31,636 bases of DNA from a virus, in the IMG/VR virus record IMGVR_UViG_3300032083_001462, positions 1 to 31,636 of that record. One strand, 5' to 3'. The position numbers and the translations under genes were made by a program. This document shows, piece by piece, positions 16,689-23,901 of the stretch (within the stretch, counting starts at the first letter, position 1; each line of letters begins with the position of its first letter). The notes under the pieces are model-generated. The model saw only the letters and a program-made list of their open reading frames with translations. It did not search any database and was not told the origin of the DNA.

Positions 16689-17032
16689 CGCGGCACCAAC
16701 TTCAGGATCGGCTTCGCCGCCTCCTGCTGCGCCGCCCGCGCCTCGATGTCCTCCCGCGTCATCAGGTCCACCGTCATCGCGCCCTCCTCGGGCCCGCCAC
16801 CCTCCGGCACCACCTTCACGAACGCGACCTTGATGCCGCTCGTCCGCACCACGTCGTTGTGCTCGCTGCTCGGCACGCAGATGCTCGTCTCACCGTGCTT
16901 CCGCATCAGCCAGCCGACCACCGCCTGCCAGTACATCACCTGCTGCTCGCGCTTGGCGGCGACCTGCACCGCCATCTCCGCGCGCCGCTCGGCCTGCGCG
17001 ACCTGCGCCTTGAGGATGTCCGTCCCGTTCAT
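16685..17032 (-). CDS. Small helical protein between methyltransferase and MuF
   Basis: A 115-residue protein; ATG at 17032 overlaps the previous stop (ATGA), and this choice avoids a Gly/Arg-rich N-terminal extension that would start at 17146. Residues 1-45 form an Ala/Gln-rich helix with coiled-coil character (ILKAQVAQAERRAEMAVQ). Residues 55-95 look mixed (IKVAFVKVVPEGG), and a further helix near the end is rich in Ala and Gln. No family recognised. It could be a minor head or regulatory protein. Confidence 0.6.
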   Translation of the reverse strand: MNGTDILKAQVAQAERRAEMAVQVAAKREQQVMYWQAVVGWLMRKHGETSICVPSSEHNDVVRTSGIKVAFVKVVPEGGGPEEGAMTVDLMTREDIEARAAQQEAAKPILKLVPR

Positions 17033-17250
17033 ACGACCTCCGGCGCCTCGATCGGGCCGCGCCACGCCCACGCACCCGACGAAAGCCGCAGCCACGGCTG
17101 ACCCCGGACGTGCGTCAGGAACACCTGATGCTCGGCCACGACGCACCAGCGGACGTGCCGCTCGCCCGTCGCCACCGACACGAACTCGTAGAAGCCGGCC
17201 TTGACCATCGGCTCCGTCCCGAACCCGTGAGCCTTGAGCTCGTCAAGCAC
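17029..17250 (-). CDS. Small protein of unknown function
   Basis: A 73-residue protein with GTG start at 17250, overlapping the methyltransferase stop by 8 bp. The sequence is dominated by short strands with aromatic residues (YEFVSVATGERHVRWCVVAE, then HQVFLTHV and PWLRLSSGAWAW), consistent with a small beta barrel. There is no known motif. It forms part of the inserted block between portal and MuF and is tightly coupled to its neighbours. Confidence 0.5.
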   Translation of the reverse strand: MLDELKAHGFGTEPMVKAGFYEFVSVATGERHVRWCVVAEHQVFLTHVRGQPWLRLSSGAWAWRGPIEAPEVV

Positions 17251-17812
17251 GGCGCAGCACCCACGCGGCGTTGATCCCCTTGCAGTCGAGGCCCTCCCGC
17301 CGCTCCACCACCCACCCCTGCGCCCACCACGTCAGGCACTCTGTCCACTCCTCCGGCGTCCGCAGGTTGATGTGGAGGTCGGGACCGCCGCCCCACGTCG
17401 CAGGGTAGAGCCCGATCGTGAGCAGCACCCGCGCGCTCGCCACACGGCACAGGTCCATCACGCACGCGGCGTCGTCACCACGGATCAGATGCTCCAGCAC
17501 GTCAAAGCAGGCGACCGTGTGGAAGGCGTCCTCCGGGAACGGCACGCGCCACGCCTCGCCCCGCACCACGCGCTCGCCCAGCAGCGACTCGACCGCCTCC
17601 ACGCCCCACCAGTCCGCGTAGCCCAGCCGCTCGGCCAGCGCCAACGTCTCGCCGCGACCGCACCCCACGTCCAGGAACGTCGCCCCCGGCGCCGGGTCGC
17701 GCATCAGCGCCTCGCATTGGCGCAGCCGATCCGAGCCCATCCGGTAGGCGGGATCGACGTAGCAACGCTCGTACTTCGCCACCTCGGCGGCCTGCTCGGG
17801 CGTTAGCGTCAT
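17243..17812 (-). CDS. Class I SAM-dependent methyltransferase
   Basis: A 189-residue protein starting at an ATG that overlaps the previous stop (ATGA). Motif I is FLDVGCGRGET (46-56), the glycine-rich loop that binds S-adenosylmethionine. An acidic residue ends the next strand (E72 in WGVEAVE), and FDVLEH (103-108) is the motif-II type strand common in small-molecule and sugar methyltransferases. There is no DNA methyltransferase signature (no NPPY or PC motif), so DNA is an unlikely substrate. It lies directly downstream of the DUF115-like gene, and the pair may act on the same molecule, such as a surface sugar or a nucleotide. The substrate is unknown. Confidence 0.8.
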   Translation of the reverse strand: MTLTPEQAAEVAKYERCYVDPAYRMGSDRLRQCEALMRDPAPGATFLDVGCGRGETLALAERLGYADWWGVEAVESLLGERVVRGEAWRVPFPEDAFHTVACFDVLEHLIRGDDAACVMDLCRVASARVLLTIGLYPATWGGGPDLHINLRTPEEWTECLTWWAQGWVVERREGLDCKGINAAWVLRRA

Positions 17813-18426
17813 GCGTGCCTCACCAGCCCGCGAAGGCCCTTGCGTCCCCACAACGCCGACCGCATCGGGAAGGCGTCAAGCGCGCTGCCCGGCGTCAGGT
17901 TGTAGACCTCGGCACGGATGCACCCGGCCCAGCGCCGGAAGTGGTCGAGATGCCCCGCGTAGGCGGCGGGCTTCGTCTCCCAGCCCTCGCGCCCCGCGTA
18001 GTCCGTGTGGTAGTGCGTCGGACCCTCCGGCCTCATGTCGAAGCCCAGCAGCAGGATCTCCTTCGCGCCCAGGATGTCCGCGAGATGGATCGCCGTCAGC
18101 CCCGTGAGCGGCCCGTGGATCAGTCCGTCCTCGAGCCGATCCGTCCAACGCTCCGGCCGCGCCTTCCGCAACACCTGCCACGGCTCCGGCGCCGTCCACG
18201 AATCCTCCGTCGCCAGCCAGCAGCGATGCTCCGCTCCCGGCATCGAACCGAACTCGCGCACCCAGCGCCCGTCGTTCGCCATCCCCGCCGTCGTCCATCG
18301 CATCGCGTGGTTGCAACCGATCGAACGATCCCCGGCGATGAGCCCGAAGTCGAACCCGCGCAGCGACGCGCCCGCGCCCACCACCCAGACCCGCTCGCCG
18401 GACCACTCGCCCGTCTTGAGCGTCAC
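17809..18426 (-). CDS. DUF115/MptE-like Rossmann protein, possible glycosyltransferase
   Basis: A 205-residue protein with a GTG start inside the portal stop (GTGA). An N-terminal VVGAGASL (15-22), then DRSIGCNHA (33-41) and, later, TGLTAIHLADILGAKEILLL (108-127) followed by GFDM form the pattern of the DUF115 group, which contains archaeal pterin kinase MptE and bacterial sialyl- or glycosyltransferase-like proteins that bind nucleotide-activated donors. The HYHTDY segment near 138-143 may contribute catalytic residues. Placed between portal and MuF and paired with a methyltransferase, it looks like accessory cargo in the structural operon. Donor and acceptor are not predictable from this sequence. 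Confidence 0.65.
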   Translation of the reverse strand: MTLKTGEWSGERVWVVGAGASLRGFDFGLIAGDRSIGCNHAMRWTTAGMANDGRWVREFGSMPGAEHRCWLATEDSWTAPEPWQVLRKARPERWTDRLEDGLIHGPLTGLTAIHLADILGAKEILLLGFDMRPEGPTHYHTDYAGREGWETKPAAYAGHLDHFRRWAGCIRAEVYNLTPGSALDAFPMRSALWGRKGLRGLVRHA

Positions 18427-19751
18427 AGCGGCAGGCCCCCGACCTGCGGAGCAGGACGCGGCTCGATCACCCGCTCGTTCGCCCGGGGCACGCGGAAGCC
18501 CGCCTTCGCGTAGACCTCCTCCTCCACCAGCGGCACGCCGGCACGGAGCAGCGTCTCCACCACGCGACTGTTGACCTCGGGGTCCTCGATCCGCTGCTTC
18601 ACGCTCTGGAACTTCGGCAGGCGCGCGGAGCCCAGCCCCATCTCCACGAAGATCGGTCGGTTCATCCGCCACAGGTAGCCGATCAGGTCGTGCGAGATGC
18701 ACTCGTCGAGCTCGCCCTGGTCGTACTGGATCACCGCCTCGGTGCTCTCGGCCTCCACGCTCGCCTGCGCCCGAGCACCGGAGGCGCCGTCGCCACCGCC
18801 ACCCGTGGGACGCTGCGAGCCGAGGATCAGACGGGTGATGTCCGTCTTGAGCATATTGCAGAAGTCCACGACGATCGCGTGACCGCTGCCGCTCGTCTCG
18901 TGGACCTCGATCTGGTCCTGCGCGCCGTGGACGAGAACGTGGTGGCTGCGCTGGTTGCGGAGCTTGTCCACCCACCGGCTCACCACATCGTCGTTCGTGC
19001 GGTCGGTGCTGCCGGCCCGCTCCTCTCCGACCTTCGCCACGATCCAGCCCTGCGCCCAGCGCTCCAGACCCGACAAGCCCTGCGTCTCGGCCTCGGTCAG
19101 CGCGTAGGCGGCCCAGAACAGCGCGTCCACCAGCCCCGTGCCGAAGCCGAGCATCTGCTCGCGGTCGTCGTAGACGTGCTTCACGAAGCGGTCCGGATCG
19201 CTGACGCGCGCCCAGCGGCTCTTGCGCGTGTCCCACATCACCCACTCGCTGCGGTCGGGATCGCCACCCTCGAAGCCGCGCCAGCGCGTGAATCGGCGCT
19301 TGTCCACGTTCTTCATGTCGCGCACCACCCACCAGCGGCGCGCCTTGTCGTCATGGGTCAGACGCACGCGCTCGAAGTCGCCGCGCATCTCCTCGTAGGT
19401 CGAGCCGTAGAAGAACGAGTGCGCCAGGCGGAACCGCGCCGCGTCGAAGTGACCGATCTCCGCGATGAGGTCGTTCATGACGTGGGCGAGGCGCACGTCC
19501 TCAGACCGGCTCGTGGCGGGGACCGTCGTCCAGTCCCTGCCGCTCACCTGCGAGGCGCGCTGGACCACGCCGTGCTTGATCACGGGGACGCGGAGCAGCT
19601 TCTCGTAGACGTGCGCGTCGGAGGCGAGCCCGAAGGACGGATCGTAGATGCGCGTGCGACGGCGCTCGGCCATCGTCAGCGCCCAGTTGTAGAGGTCGCC
19701 GTTGGGACGCTGGGTGAAGAGGGGGTAGGGGTTGCCGGACTCGCCTGCCAT
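18423..19751 (-). CDS. Portal protein, resembling the Mu gp29 (DUF935) family
   Basis: A 442-residue protein. The start chosen is the ATG at 19751, preceded by AGGAG (19758-19762) with 6 nt spacing; the frame stays open upstream to 19868 but that extension is low-complexity Pro/Gly/Arg and crosses two hairpins. The middle region (FRLAHSFFYGSTYEEM, WRGFEGGD, FGTGLVDALFWAAYALTEAE) and a long helical end follow portal organisation, with a stem helix followed by a crown. Gene order after the large terminase and before MuF supports the call. As portal it would form the dodecameric ring through which DNA enters the head. Confidence 0.8.
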   Translation of the reverse strand: MAGESGNPYPLFTQRPNGDLYNWALTMAERRRTRIYDPSFGLASDAHVYEKLLRVPVIKHGVVQRASQVSGRDWTTVPATSRSEDVRLAHVMNDLIAEIGHFDAARFRLAHSFFYGSTYEEMRGDFERVRLTHDDKARRWWVVRDMKNVDKRRFTRWRGFEGGDPDRSEWVMWDTRKSRWARVSDPDRFVKHVYDDREQMLGFGTGLVDALFWAAYALTEAETQGLSGLERWAQGWIVAKVGEERAGSTDRTNDDVVSRWVDKLRNQRSHHVLVHGAQDQIEVHETSGSGHAIVVDFCNMLKTDITRLILGSQRPTGGGGDGASGARAQASVEAESTEAVIQYDQGELDECISHDLIGYLWRMNRPIFVEMGLGSARLPKFQSVKQRIEDPEVNSRVVETLLRAGVPLVEEEVYAKAGFRVPRANERVIEPRPAPQVGGLPL

Positions 19752-19765
19752 CGTGCGCTCCTGTC

Positions 19766-19788
19766 CCGTGAGCGGTCTAGGCTCACGG
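19766..19788 (-). promoter_or_regulatory. Perfect hairpin just upstream of the portal ribosome binding site
   Basis: On the coding strand the arms are CCGTGAGC and GCTCACGG (19766-19773 and 19781-19788), 8 bp each and exact, with a 7-nt loop. It ends three bases before the AGGAG of the portal gene. There is no U-run, so it is probably not a terminator; it may be an operator, an mRNA stabiliser or a translational control element. Confidence 0.5.
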
Positions 19789-19820
19789 CGGATGGTGGCG
19801 GCTTGCGAGCCATCGTCCCG

Positions 19821-19850
19821 CCCCCCGGTGCCCGGCACGGTGCCGGGGGG
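19821..19850. other. GC-rich inverted repeat between large terminase and portal
   Basis: CCCCCCGG (19821-19828) and CCGGGGGG (19843-19850) form 8-bp arms, and the intervening bases can fold separately as CGGCAC-G-GTGCCG. The alternative pairings exclude each other. The element sits in the 126-bp spacer after the terminase stop and could be a transcript-processing or pausing element. There is no U-tract for a classical terminator. Confidence 0.4.
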
Positions 19851-19877
19851 CACCTCAGACCGTAGCACACCCCGGCG

Positions 19878-21431
19878 CTACCTCGGCGGTCGCACGATCC
19901 CGTAGCCGTTGCTGCCGCGCGTCTCGGGCGCACGCGGGATCTCCCGGCGCACGTCCACCGGCACGGCCTCGGACTGCGGGTTGTAGGTGGCCCACAACGG
20001 AGGGCCCTGCCGCAGATGGTCTGCCAGCAGGCACGCCACCGCCAACGTCTCGGCGGCGTCGTCATGCCCCGTGCTGCTGTACGGGACGGTGGACATCTCG
20101 GCCTCGAGGTCGGACAGCCAGGCGGCTTGGCGCGGGAGGTAGAGCCGACCCGCCTCGACCATCGGCGTCGCGGCGTAGTAGGTCGGAACCTTGGGATCGG
20201 ATCCGCCTCCGGTGGGCAGACGAAGCTCGACCTCGCCGGCCTTGCCGTAGGCGCGGATGGGCAAGCCCTCGCGTCGCGCCTGCTGGATGAAGTAGAGGCT
20301 CTGCGTCGATTGCTCGACCCACGCCATGCGCGCGCCCCATCGGTTGAGCATGGCTCGGACGGCTGGGATGGTGTCTGGACCCTCCATCCGACGACGGTCC
20401 ATGTCGAGCACCAGCAGTCGCCGATCCTCGGTCACGCCGCAAGCGAGGATCACGGTGTAGTCGCTGGTCTGGCGCTCGGTCAACGCCGTGTCCACCACGA
20501 CGAAGCGCATCAGGTCGGGAAGGCGGAAGGATCGCTCGTCGGTGCAGACGAAGGGGGCGCCCTCGCCGTCACGGATGTATCGGCGGTCGCGCCACCACGA
20601 CGGCTTGAAGATGCCGCCGCCCTCGGGGACGGGGCTGCCCTGGTACATCGCGGACCACCAGAAGGCGCCCTTGCTGGCCTTGACATCCTCAAGCGCCGCG
20701 CGCGGCCATCGCTCGGGCCAGAGAGCGTCTCCGGGGGCTCGGCCGAGCGGATCGTTGCTCTCTGCAAGCGCCGGGAGCCTGAGCAGCCGCCAGCGCCCTG
20801 GTTCGCGGGTCAGAAGGCGCCCGATCAGGTCGTCGGAGTGCCATCGCGTAGCGAATACAACCTTCGCCGCGCCGGGCTCTAGGCGGGTGCTGGCGACCGA
20901 CTCCCACCAGTCCCAGACGGCCTCGCGTTGCACGTCGGACAGGGCGGCCTCGGCGTCTGGGCAGTAGTCGTCCACCAGCAGGAGGTCGGAGCCGAAGCCG
21001 GTCAGCAGGGTTCCGACGCCCACGGCGCGGTATCCGCCCTGGTGGCCGTCGAGCTCCCAATGGTCGGCGGCGCCGGAGCGGGGGTCCACGCGGACGCCGA
21101 ACACCGTCTCGCCCCATTCCTCCACGTCGCGGCGGGCCTGCTTGGAGTGGGTGACGGCTAGGCTGGAGGCTGCCGACGCCACAACCACGCGCTTCTCGGG
21201 CCAGCGGCAGAGGGTGAAGCCGGCGAACACGCGGGCGAGGCTCTGCGACTTGGAGTGACGGGGGGGGGTGGTGACGATCAGGCCGGAGCCGTCGCGCACG
21301 GCGTCCATCGCGGCGTCGAGCATGACCTCGATGTGGCGCGCGGTGCGGTAGGTGCCGCGCGTGACGAGGTGGCCCCAGGCGGCGGGGTGGACGCGGGCCA
21401 AGTCTACGGCGAGGTCCTGCGCGCCGGTCAT
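19878..21431 (-). CDS. Terminase large subunit
   Basis: A 517-residue protein with an ATG overlapping the small subunit stop (ATGA). The ATPase half carries Walker A PPRHSKS (56-62), Walker B LLLVDD (150-155) and the coupling motif FATRWH (193-198). The nuclease half has VVVDTA (D314), WVEQS (E373) and GHDDAAET (D457/D458), the acidic residues of an RNase H-like endonuclease. The enzyme pumps DNA into procapsids at the portal and cuts the concatemer. Length and motif order are those of the family. It is the first gene of the head module to be fully recognisable; phylogeny of this protein would best place the phage. Confidence 0.9.
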   Translation of the reverse strand: MTGAQDLAVDLARVHPAAWGHLVTRGTYRTARHIEVMLDAAMDAVRDGSGLIVTTPPRHSKSQSLARVFAGFTLCRWPEKRVVVASAASSLAVTHSKQARRDVEEWGETVFGVRVDPRSGAADHWELDGHQGGYRAVGVGTLLTGFGSDLLLVDDYCPDAEAALSDVQREAVWDWWESVASTRLEPGAAKVVFATRWHSDDLIGRLLTREPGRWRLLRLPALAESNDPLGRAPGDALWPERWPRAALEDVKASKGAFWWSAMYQGSPVPEGGGIFKPSWWRDRRYIRDGEGAPFVCTDERSFRLPDLMRFVVVDTALTERQTSDYTVILACGVTEDRRLLVLDMDRRRMEGPDTIPAVRAMLNRWGARMAWVEQSTQSLYFIQQARREGLPIRAYGKAGEVELRLPTGGGSDPKVPTYYAATPMVEAGRLYLPRQAAWLSDLEAEMSTVPYSSTGHDDAAETLAVACLLADHLRQGPPLWATYNPQSEAVPVDVRREIPRAPETRGSNGYGIVRPPR

Positions 21432-22000
21432 GTTGCGGGATTTTCCGCAGCCTCCGAGACTTCACAGGATGGCTTAGGAGGCGCTTGTATTGTGTCGGTC
21501 GATCCAGGCGCCATCCTCCCCGTCTGAATGGCTCTCAGGAGAACCAGCGCAGCCGCACGGGCCTCCGGGTCGAGCGCGGCGCGCTGGAATCCGGCGATTC
21601 CGACCGCCACGACGGTCTGCTGGCGCTGGTCGAGGTTGACCGTGGTGTGCCGGTGGACCTCCGGGCCCATGCCCAGCAGGCGGCCGATCTTGTAGTCCAC
21701 GTCAGCCGCAGCGCGGTGGTCGCCGGCCTCCCGGAGTTTCCGAGCGGAATCCTCCATCCGCCGGATGACCCGGATGCGGCGGTCCTCGCTGCGCTTGCTG
21801 TCCTCGGCCCGCCACGCGGCCCGGATGCGCCTGAGGTCCCGCGTGATCGTCTCGGTGCTGATCCCCGGCCACCGTGCCACCGCCAGCGCGCGAATCTCGC
21901 GGCGCGACACCGCGTTCAGCAGCCATTCCTCGATCAGCCGGCGGCGCTCGCGGCGCTCGCTCACAGGCCATGCCCCGGTGCTCTTGAGGGGGGGCACCAT
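21428..22000 (-). CDS. Terminase small subunit-like protein
   Basis: A 190-residue protein directly before the large terminase, overlapping it by 4 bp. Residues 15-65 contain a helix-turn-helix-like region (RRLIEEWLLNAVSRREIRAL, then RWPGISTETITRDLRRI), as expected for a DNA-recognition domain. A following helical region (ARKLREAGDHRAAADVDYKI) could be the oligomerisation core; the C-terminus is Pro-rich. The start is uncertain: the ATG at 22000 sits in a hairpin, and a GTG at 21964 is an alternative. Small terminases bind the packaging site, and a motif array lies immediately upstream. The call is by position and domain layout. Confidence 0.65.
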   Translation of the reverse strand: MVPPLKSTGAWPVSERRERRRLIEEWLLNAVSRREIRALAVARWPGISTETITRDLRRIRAAWRAEDSKRSEDRRIRVIRRMEDSARKLREAGDHRAAADVDYKIGRLLGMGPEVHRHTTVNLDQRQQTVVAVGIAGFQRAALDPEARAAALVLLRAIQTGRMAPGSTDTIQAPPKPSCEVSEAAENPAT

Positions 22001-22007
22001 CGGGGCA
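21971..22007. promoter_or_regulatory. Inverted repeat over the small terminase start
   Basis: TGCCCCG (21971-21977) pairs with CGGGGCA (22001-22007) and the next GTGC (21978-21981) with GCAC (21994-21997), leaving a bulge that holds the ATG at 22000. In the mRNA this could hide that start codon, so initiation there would need unfolding, or true initiation is at the GTG at 21964 instead. Confidence 0.4.
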
Positions 22008-22171
22008 CTAGCCTAGCACGCCCAGGCCGGGAGGCTCGGCTTGCGGGTCACGAAGTCGCGCGTGGCGTCGAGTATCCAGGTGGTGCCCGGTCGAATCTCG
22101 GACTTCTGATCGGACACCGGTTCCGGGCCCATTCTGCGGATCGGGAACTGGTTGGAAGTTGGGGCTCGCCG

Positions 22172-22214
22172 ACCAGTTCCCACGCCCCCTACGGGGGCGC
22201 GTGGGGAACTGGGT
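22172..22214. repeat. Imperfect dyad of two array motifs with CGCCCCC-TAC-GGGGGCG core
   Basis: Motif copies at 22172 and 22204 face each other around a perfect 7-bp inverted repeat CGCCCCC (22183-22189) and GGGGGCG (22193-22199) with a 3-base loop. The whole block could extrude as a cruciform or fold in single-stranded DNA. Confidence 0.6.
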
Positions 22215-22374
22215 CGTCGCGCTTGCCCGGCGCAACCAGTTCCGACCGGTTCCCGCGATTCGGGAACTGGTTGCCATGCCTCCGGAGAGCCATTTCTTGC
22301 GGGTGTCTTGTCTGCCACGAAAAAGCCCCTCGTTTTGCGTGTTGTTAGCCTAACTTGCATTTTCCCGATTTACC

Positions 22375-22398
22375 CCAGTTCCCATGCGCGGGAACTGG
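22375..22398. repeat. Exact palindrome of two array motifs
   Basis: CCAGTTCCC (22375-22383) and GGGAACTGG (22390-22398) are perfect 9-bp arms separated by ATGCGC. This is the cleanest dyad of the array and next to the AT-rich segment, so it is a good candidate for a dimer-binding site. Confidence 0.7.
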
Positions 22399-22443
22399 TG
22401 GTTTGCGCGTTTCGACGTTCGCGGACCCTAACGGGAACCGGTA

Positions 22444-22466
22444 CGCCAGGGATACACTTTCTGGCG
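22444..22466 (-). terminator. Stem-loop just after the RepA-like helicase stop
   Basis: CGCCAG (22444-22449) and CTGGCG (22461-22466) form a 6-bp stem with an 11-nt loop, one base after the stop codon of the helicase gene on the reverse strand. No U-run follows, so a factor-independent terminator is not convincing. It could stabilise the 3' end of the early transcript. Confidence 0.3.
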
Positions 22467-22467
22467 C

Positions 22468-23901
22468 TCAGGCGGGCCAGACTGTGGACGGCGTGCCGTT
22501 GGTGCCGTCGCCCTGGACGCGGACGCGACCCTGACGTTCGAGGTCGCGGATGGCCTCGATCACGGTCTGTCGCCGGCCGCCGAGCTCGCGGTGGATCACG
22601 TTCATCGTGCATCCCGGCTGAAGCGCGATGTAGTCGAGGATCTTCTTGCCCATGACGGCGCTTGCAACCTGGAGGCGGTCGGTGATGCGGACCAGCCTGC
22701 CGGCGGGGTCGCGCTCGTAGGTGAAGCCCTGAGCCCATCCGGCGCCGCGCCCGTTGCCCTGGATGCTCCGGACGGTGGAGTCCTCGGCCTGGCCGACCTT
22801 GCGGAGCAGCAGGTATCCGTCCATCGCGCCGGCAAGCGCGGAGGAGCCCCGGATGGCGGCGACTCCCTTCCTGTCCGGGGACTTGGAGAGGTGGTGGACC
22901 AGCACGACGGTCACGCCCTTGGCCGCGATCCTCTTGAGCGGCGCCACGGCAGACTCGACCACGCCGGCGTCGTTCTCGTCGCCCTCCTTGAATCCGGCCC
23001 ATGCGCTGAGGGTGTCGATGATGAGCATGGCGGCCTTGGTCTGCTCGGCCTGCCTCGCGGCGGCGGCGACGACCTGCGCCCACGGGATGGCGCCGAGGTG
23101 GCTCCGCATCATGAGGTGTAGCCCTGGCAGGTTGGCCTTGGCGGGCAGGAGGGCTGTGCGGAGGGTGGCGCGGGCCTCCTCGCTGACCCAGACCACGGCG
23201 TCGGCCTTGCGCGTCTCGAGCCCCACGGCCTCGGTCCCGGTGAGCATGGCGGCGACGATGTGGGCGAGCAGGGTGGTCTTGCCGCACTTGGGCTCGGAGC
23301 AGAGCAGGGTGACGCATCCGGAGGGGAACAGCCCCTCGACGTCCCACGGCATGACGGCCTCCGTGTCGGAGCACACGAGGTCGGCGGGCTCGAAGAGGCT
23401 GCTGGTGGCGGGCGCGTGGATGCTGGCCAGCGCGTGCTCGATGGCGCGTGCGGCCTCGGCGGCGCTGGCGCCCTCTCGCAACCGCTCGCGGATGCCGCTG
23501 CCGGCCTGCTCCAGCAGACGGCGCCGGTGCATCTCGCCGACGATGGCGGCGTGATCCTCGACGTGGGCGGTGCTGGTGTAGGCGCCGAGCAGCGCGTTGA
23601 GGTGGTCTGCGGCGCCGGACTCGTCCTTGGCGTCGCGGAGCCATGCGCGGATCGCGGTGATGCCGGCGGGCCTGCCCGCGTTGTGGATGGCGACGATGGC
23701 GCGCCAGAGCATCCGATGGGCGGGAGCCCAGAAGGACTCGGGGCTGGTGATGATGCCCTGGACGCGGCCGATGGCGTCGCCGGCCTCGGTGATGGCGTCG
23801 CCGTTCTCGGCGAGGGTGAAGGCGCCGACGATGGCGCTGAGAAGCGCGCGCTCGGCGTCCTCGTCGGACCAGGGCGCGTCGGTGCTGATGGGCTCGCTCA
23901 T
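22468..23901 (-). CDS. Replicative helicase: DnaB-N domain fused to RepA-like ATPase
   Basis: A 477-residue protein with an ATG overlapping the upstream stop (ATGA). Residues 11-160 have the helical layout of a DnaB N-terminal domain (ERALLSAIVGAF, then FWAPAHRMLWRAIVAIHNAG). Residues 188-415 are a RecA-type ATPase: Walker A SEPKCGKTT (202-210), Walker B LIIDTLS (293-299), then VLVHHLSK (333-340) and RGSSALAGAMDG (351-362), signatures shared with RepA hexameric helicases. Residues 417-465 form a winged-helix region that could bind DNA. It would unwind DNA at the phage origin, probably near the array at 22116-22442 downstream. Confidence 0.8.
   Translation of the reverse strand: MSEPISTDAPWSDEDAERALLSAIVGAFTLAENGDAITEAGDAIGRVQGIITSPESFWAPAHRMLWRAIVAIHNAGRPAGITAIRAWLRDAKDESGAADHLNALLGAYTSTAHVEDHAAIVGEMHRRRLLEQAGSGIRERLREGASAAEAARAIEHALASIHAPATSSLFEPADLVCSDTEAVMPWDVEGLFPSGCVTLLCSEPKCGKTTLLAHIVAAMLTGTEAVGLETRKADAVVWVSEEARATLRTALLPAKANLPGLHLMMRSHLGAIPWAQVVAAAARQAEQTKAAMLIIDTLSAWAGFKEGDENDAGVVESAVAPLKRIAAKGVTVVLVHHLSKSPDRKGVAAIRGSSALAGAMDGYLLLRKVGQAEDSTVRSIQGNGRGAGWAQGFTYERDPAGRLVRITDRLQVASAVMGKKILDYIALQPGCTMNVIHRELGGRRQTVIEAIRDLERQGRVRVQGDGTNGTPSTVWPA

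Larger units (their letters stand above)
22116..22442. repeat. Array of ten GGGAAC(T/C)GGT-type motifs
   Basis: Copies begin at 22116, 22143, 22172, 22204, 22235, 22245, 22262, 22374, 22390 and 22433. Those at 22143, 22172, 22262 and 22390 are exact (GGGAACTGGT or its reverse complement); the others differ at one or two bases or have one extra G. Five are in each orientation, and several pairs form dyads. The spacing is irregular, unlike uniform plasmid iterons. Copies of this density are not seen elsewhere in the window; isolated near-matches occur in coding sequence. This looks like a binding array for a phage DNA-binding protein. Confidence 0.8.
22001..22467. other. Large non-coding region between replication and packaging genes
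   Basis: This 467-bp stretch has no convincing gene. It holds ten copies of a GGGAACTGGT-like motif (22116-22442), several dyads, and a locally AT-rich segment (about 22321-22372) in an otherwise very GC-rich window, containing GTTAGCCTAAC (22344-22354). Short reverse-strand frames cross it but are interrupted by the repeats and show no motif. Its place between a replicative helicase gene and the small terminase gene makes an origin, a packaging site or an operator cluster the likely roles. Confidence 0.75.

Noticed and set aside
18427-19332. Upstream extension of the DUF115-like frame across the portal gene
   Set aside because: The extension is Gly/Arg-rich with no motif, while the portal frame carries recognisable sequence. 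The GTG at the portal stop is the coupled start.
22013-22360. Reverse-strand open frame of 115 codons across the motif array
   Set aside because: The array motifs appear in both orientations and several frames, which is hard to reconcile with coding. Only the final 30 residues look protein-like, and there is no ribosome site or coupled neighbour.
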